64,000 nt of DNA from Plasmodiophora brassicae (taxonomy: Eukaryota > Endomyxa: Phytomyxea > Phytomyxea > Plasmodiophorida). The DNA lies in the NCBI GenBank assembly GCA_036867785.1, contig CP145412.1, positions 1-64,000 of the forward strand. The letters run 5' to 3'. This document shows positions 61,401-64,000 of the stretch, piece by piece (position 1 is the first letter of the stretch; each line of letters starts with the position of its first letter). The translations under genes and the position numbers were made by a program. The notes below the pieces were generated by a model. The model saw nothing but the letters and a program-made list of their open reading frames with translations. It searched no databases and was not told the DNA's origin.

Positions 61401-64000
61401 GTCATCGAAGACAGTCGACATGGAGCTGAAGTTGTGTGCGAATACGGCTAAAATGAGAAGATACTGATCGTGTGAAAGTGAGCACTCGATCGAGGGTATG
61501 GAGCACTGAACTGTCATTCGACTGTTGTCCACTGGGATACAAATATCCACATGAAAGTCCACAGATCCGATCTCAAGTTCGTCGTCTAATACGACGGAAC
61601 GAATGTTCATACGCTGGACAGCGACATTGAATTTTTCAGGAGACGAAGAAGAAAACGAGAGTGCACTCGCGTTTGCCAGCAGGAAGTCGCGCGAGCCAGC
61701 AATAACGGGGACGACGACGGTCGGAGACTCGGCGTCCACAGTGATTGCAACGGCAACTGAGACGACGTCTGCAGTCTTGGCAACAGCATGGCTAAGCACA
61801 GCGCCGAGGACTCCCGCAGTCAGGTAATCCACAGCCTCCAGAATTGTTTGTTGCAGATAGACCAAACGCAATGGCGCCAGAGTAATCGTCAGCGAACTGT
61901 TGCCCAGAGAATCAACCGTCCCGTAGCAAACGCTGAGAGCAGGACGTGACGAATCAGGTTGCGAAAGGTCCAGAATGGGAATTGGCGAAGAGGCACGACG
62001 AGTGACTCGGGCAGAGAGACTTGATAGGGACACCGTCGTGCCCAGCTGAGCATCACATGATTCCATTTTGATTGCCAAGTTATCAAGCTGAGCTTGGAAC
62101 AGTGCGATTCCTTTGCGCTCCTTGTTGAACGTCACAACGACACGGCGCAGCTGCGACGTTAACTGGAACTTCGATGATGCGCTGTCGTTGGATGCGTTTG
62201 GCACGGGAACGGGGACTTCAGATCGATGGGAAGGCGAAGACACGGCCTCCGTTGAATCGGCTTCCAGGATTTGCATAACTGTCGACACTGTATCAGGGTT
62301 CCACTGGATATAAAGGCTCGAAAACGAGATATCCAAGTGGGTTCCTTCGGCGCCGACATCGCGAACAATGCGAATCAAATCGTTCGAGTTGTCGCCATCG
62401 CTGATGTCAGACCGCGCAAGGTCAGCGAAAGCATCGCCGGACGGCTGCAGTAGATCGCGAATGTGCAAACTTCGTAGCCGAGCAATCTGTTTGGTCTCAG
62501 TTTTCGCGTGATGCATCTCGAAGGAAAATTCGGACGCAAGAATATTGACGATTGGGAGGGATGTGGACATTTGCCGAAACATGACGTCAACCCCAGCCAC
62601 GTTGACAGTACAGTCAAACGCGTAGTCGTCGTCACCGGCTACAGAAGCAATTGCATCAGACTGACCGCCCTGGGCAACTGGCAACGAATAGTAGAAATCC
62701 ATCCAAGATGACAATAACGAAACAGATCGACGAACAAACGACTTGTACAGGACGAGGCGCAACACGTGTCCTGACGAAACACATAGTTCCTGGCGTCCAG
62801 GAAGCATGGGCATCACGAGTTGAAGAGACAGTGGCCATGGCTCAATCACTTCGTTCCAGGCGCCGCCTACATAGTGCTGAATGATGACAGTGCTGCTAGC
62901 CGAAATGCGGTTCGTATTGCTCTGCTGATCGGCTACTTTCCTAAATGCGAGGTTGGACAGGCGGGCATCAAGCAGATGTTTCTTTGAATGTTCATCCAAG
63001 AACAGAAGAATAATGTCATCAATGTTGACGGCAAGGTCACCCTTTGTCGTAGGGGTCCCAACGGCAGGGTCAGGGCCGGCAGAAACGGGAATAACGTTAG
63101 GCTTATAATTCTCCAGAAAGCAAAACAGAATGTTGGAGAATAGCCTCGCGATTTCAACGGAGATGTGCAACCGAACAGGCTGCAGGCGCACTGTCGTCGT
63201 CCCGTCAGCGCTAAACACGACATTGACGTTGAACGGAGACATGACAGAGTTGTCTCCGTCTTTAGAGACGATAGGGCGGTCCGCAGTGCACGAAAACATT
63301 TGCAATCCCAGCACATCAATCGACGTAGACACATACGACGGGCCTTCATAGAGTACCTCAAGGACGAAATCGCAAGAAGTCGCAATGGCGCGCGAATCGC
63401 TTGCTTTGAGATCTTCCAGGAACACCATACGACTTTGTTCGATGCGGATGACGGTGGAGGAACTCGATGTGGTCGACGGGTCCTCTTGAAGCACTGCATG
63501 GTCGGCAGTAACAGAAGGGGCAATTCCGTCCAAGGAGAAGAATGATCCCAGATCGTACAAAAACGAAGAAACGGCATAGCCACAAGGGCTATGAAGCACA
63601 ACAGATAGAGTCGTCGGTTCAGATGCACTCCTCGGCTGGACCCACTCAACGGCGACATGTGAAACTGCAGTCTTAGCTTCGTCGATTTGCACGCTGTCAT
63701 CTGTCTTGGCAGCGCTGAAATCCCCGATGAGAGTCCGAAAAGGGGAATCGCATGACGCCACGCGTTCATCCTCCATTGTGACGGTGCTCAGCGAAACGCC
63801 AAACTCCATGTGCCGCGGAGGAACCGAGAGAAATCGGATGCAGATGTCTCGGGCAGAAAGAAGCGCTAGTCGGCTCCCTGAATCGGAAACCCAGTCCACA
63901 GAGCACCCAGCTAGCAGCAGGAATCGAACTTCCGGGACGTCAAACTTGACGTTGAGTCGAGATCCGAGAACGTTTACGTCATCGTAAGAAAAGGCGACGA
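55417..64000 (-). CDS. VPS13: VPS13-family bridge-like lipid-transfer protein (5' end outside window)
   Basis: The frame is open from the right edge to 55988, then a 53-nt intron (55935-55987), then 55934-55417: about 2840 residues, N-terminus (chorein domain) missing beyond 64000. VPS13 forms a long groove that moves lipids between membranes at contact sites. Visible parts: extended beta-rich repeats (e.g. FSFTISDEVSEDESGGQRD region), the VAB/SHR-BD region with repeated short motifs (FRLSKLAQFVPRHVVANNTN; IPRICVSVIDDRPAEIALLT), the ATG2_C-like helices (LGNPIGLLHNLGSGLSDFFN; DPMEGLVEGNLLGFGQGLKK), then GGFFKG + VAYGTIGLVTKPLTGVLDAV restored by the splice, and a PH-like end (RSAYLDHVVVGRRLFVFLDT). 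It is nearly intronless in the visible 8.5 kb. Confidence 0.95.

Overview
The window is the end of a eukaryotic chromosome. It opens with about 375 bp of telomere, repeat unit CCCTAAAA (TTTTAGGG on the other strand), and runs inward through a repeat-rich subtelomere (to about 19.8 kb) into a compact, GC-rich core (19.9-64 kb). Genes have few, short introns (50-90 nt in every case resolved here, donors mostly GTACGT/GTATGT-like) and neighbours often lie 20-150 bp apart. A CEP164-type WW protein and several large coiled-coil proteins suggest a centriole or cilium. A class C GPCR with bacterial-type sugar-binding ectodomains, a chromodomain Ty3/gypsy element and a fungal/Crinkler-type kinase would suit a flagellated (zoosporic) early fungus or a similar protist. 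I cannot place the organism further.

Subtelomere: a broken LINE-type reverse transcriptase gene abuts the telomere. An apparently complete 5.3-kb Ty3/gypsy chromovirus with identical 197-bp LTRs follows (2785-8120). From 8.1 to 13.6 kb lie decayed repeats, palindromes, an inverted duplication and a MITE-like element. A 4.95-kb segment bounded by diverged inverted repeats carries a kinase gene and a broken second copy of part of it (13.6-18.5 kb). An ~0.85-kb near-perfect long hairpin follows.

Core, 20-36 kb: PBP-class C GPCR (+), secreted coiled-coil/B-lectin protein (-), tubulin cofactor E (+), USP48-like deubiquitinase (-), coiled-coil/EF-hand protein (+), RPB11 (-). 36-48 kb: C2H2 zinc-finger protein, an AT-rich-bounded mini-element with a two-exon microgene, several small unknown genes, a FASTK/OPR-like organelle helical-repeat protein, a DDT/WHIM-like chromatin protein, a cyclin-fold protein, an ankyrin protein, 5-hydroxyisourate hydrolase, SEN54 and mitochondrial uL2. 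48-64 kb: IQ-motif protein, Gln/Gly-rich protein, a divergent pair of probable centriolar genes, COX11, three identical tRNA-His(GTG) genes, and VPS13, which runs off the right end.

Intron coordinates were obtained by joining reading frames at GT...AG boundaries and checking family motifs across the joins. They are predictions from sequence, not transcript data. The genes do not form a pathway; they are mostly housekeeping (transcription, tubulin folding, ubiquitin, mitochondrial translation and respiration, lipid transfer, cilium).
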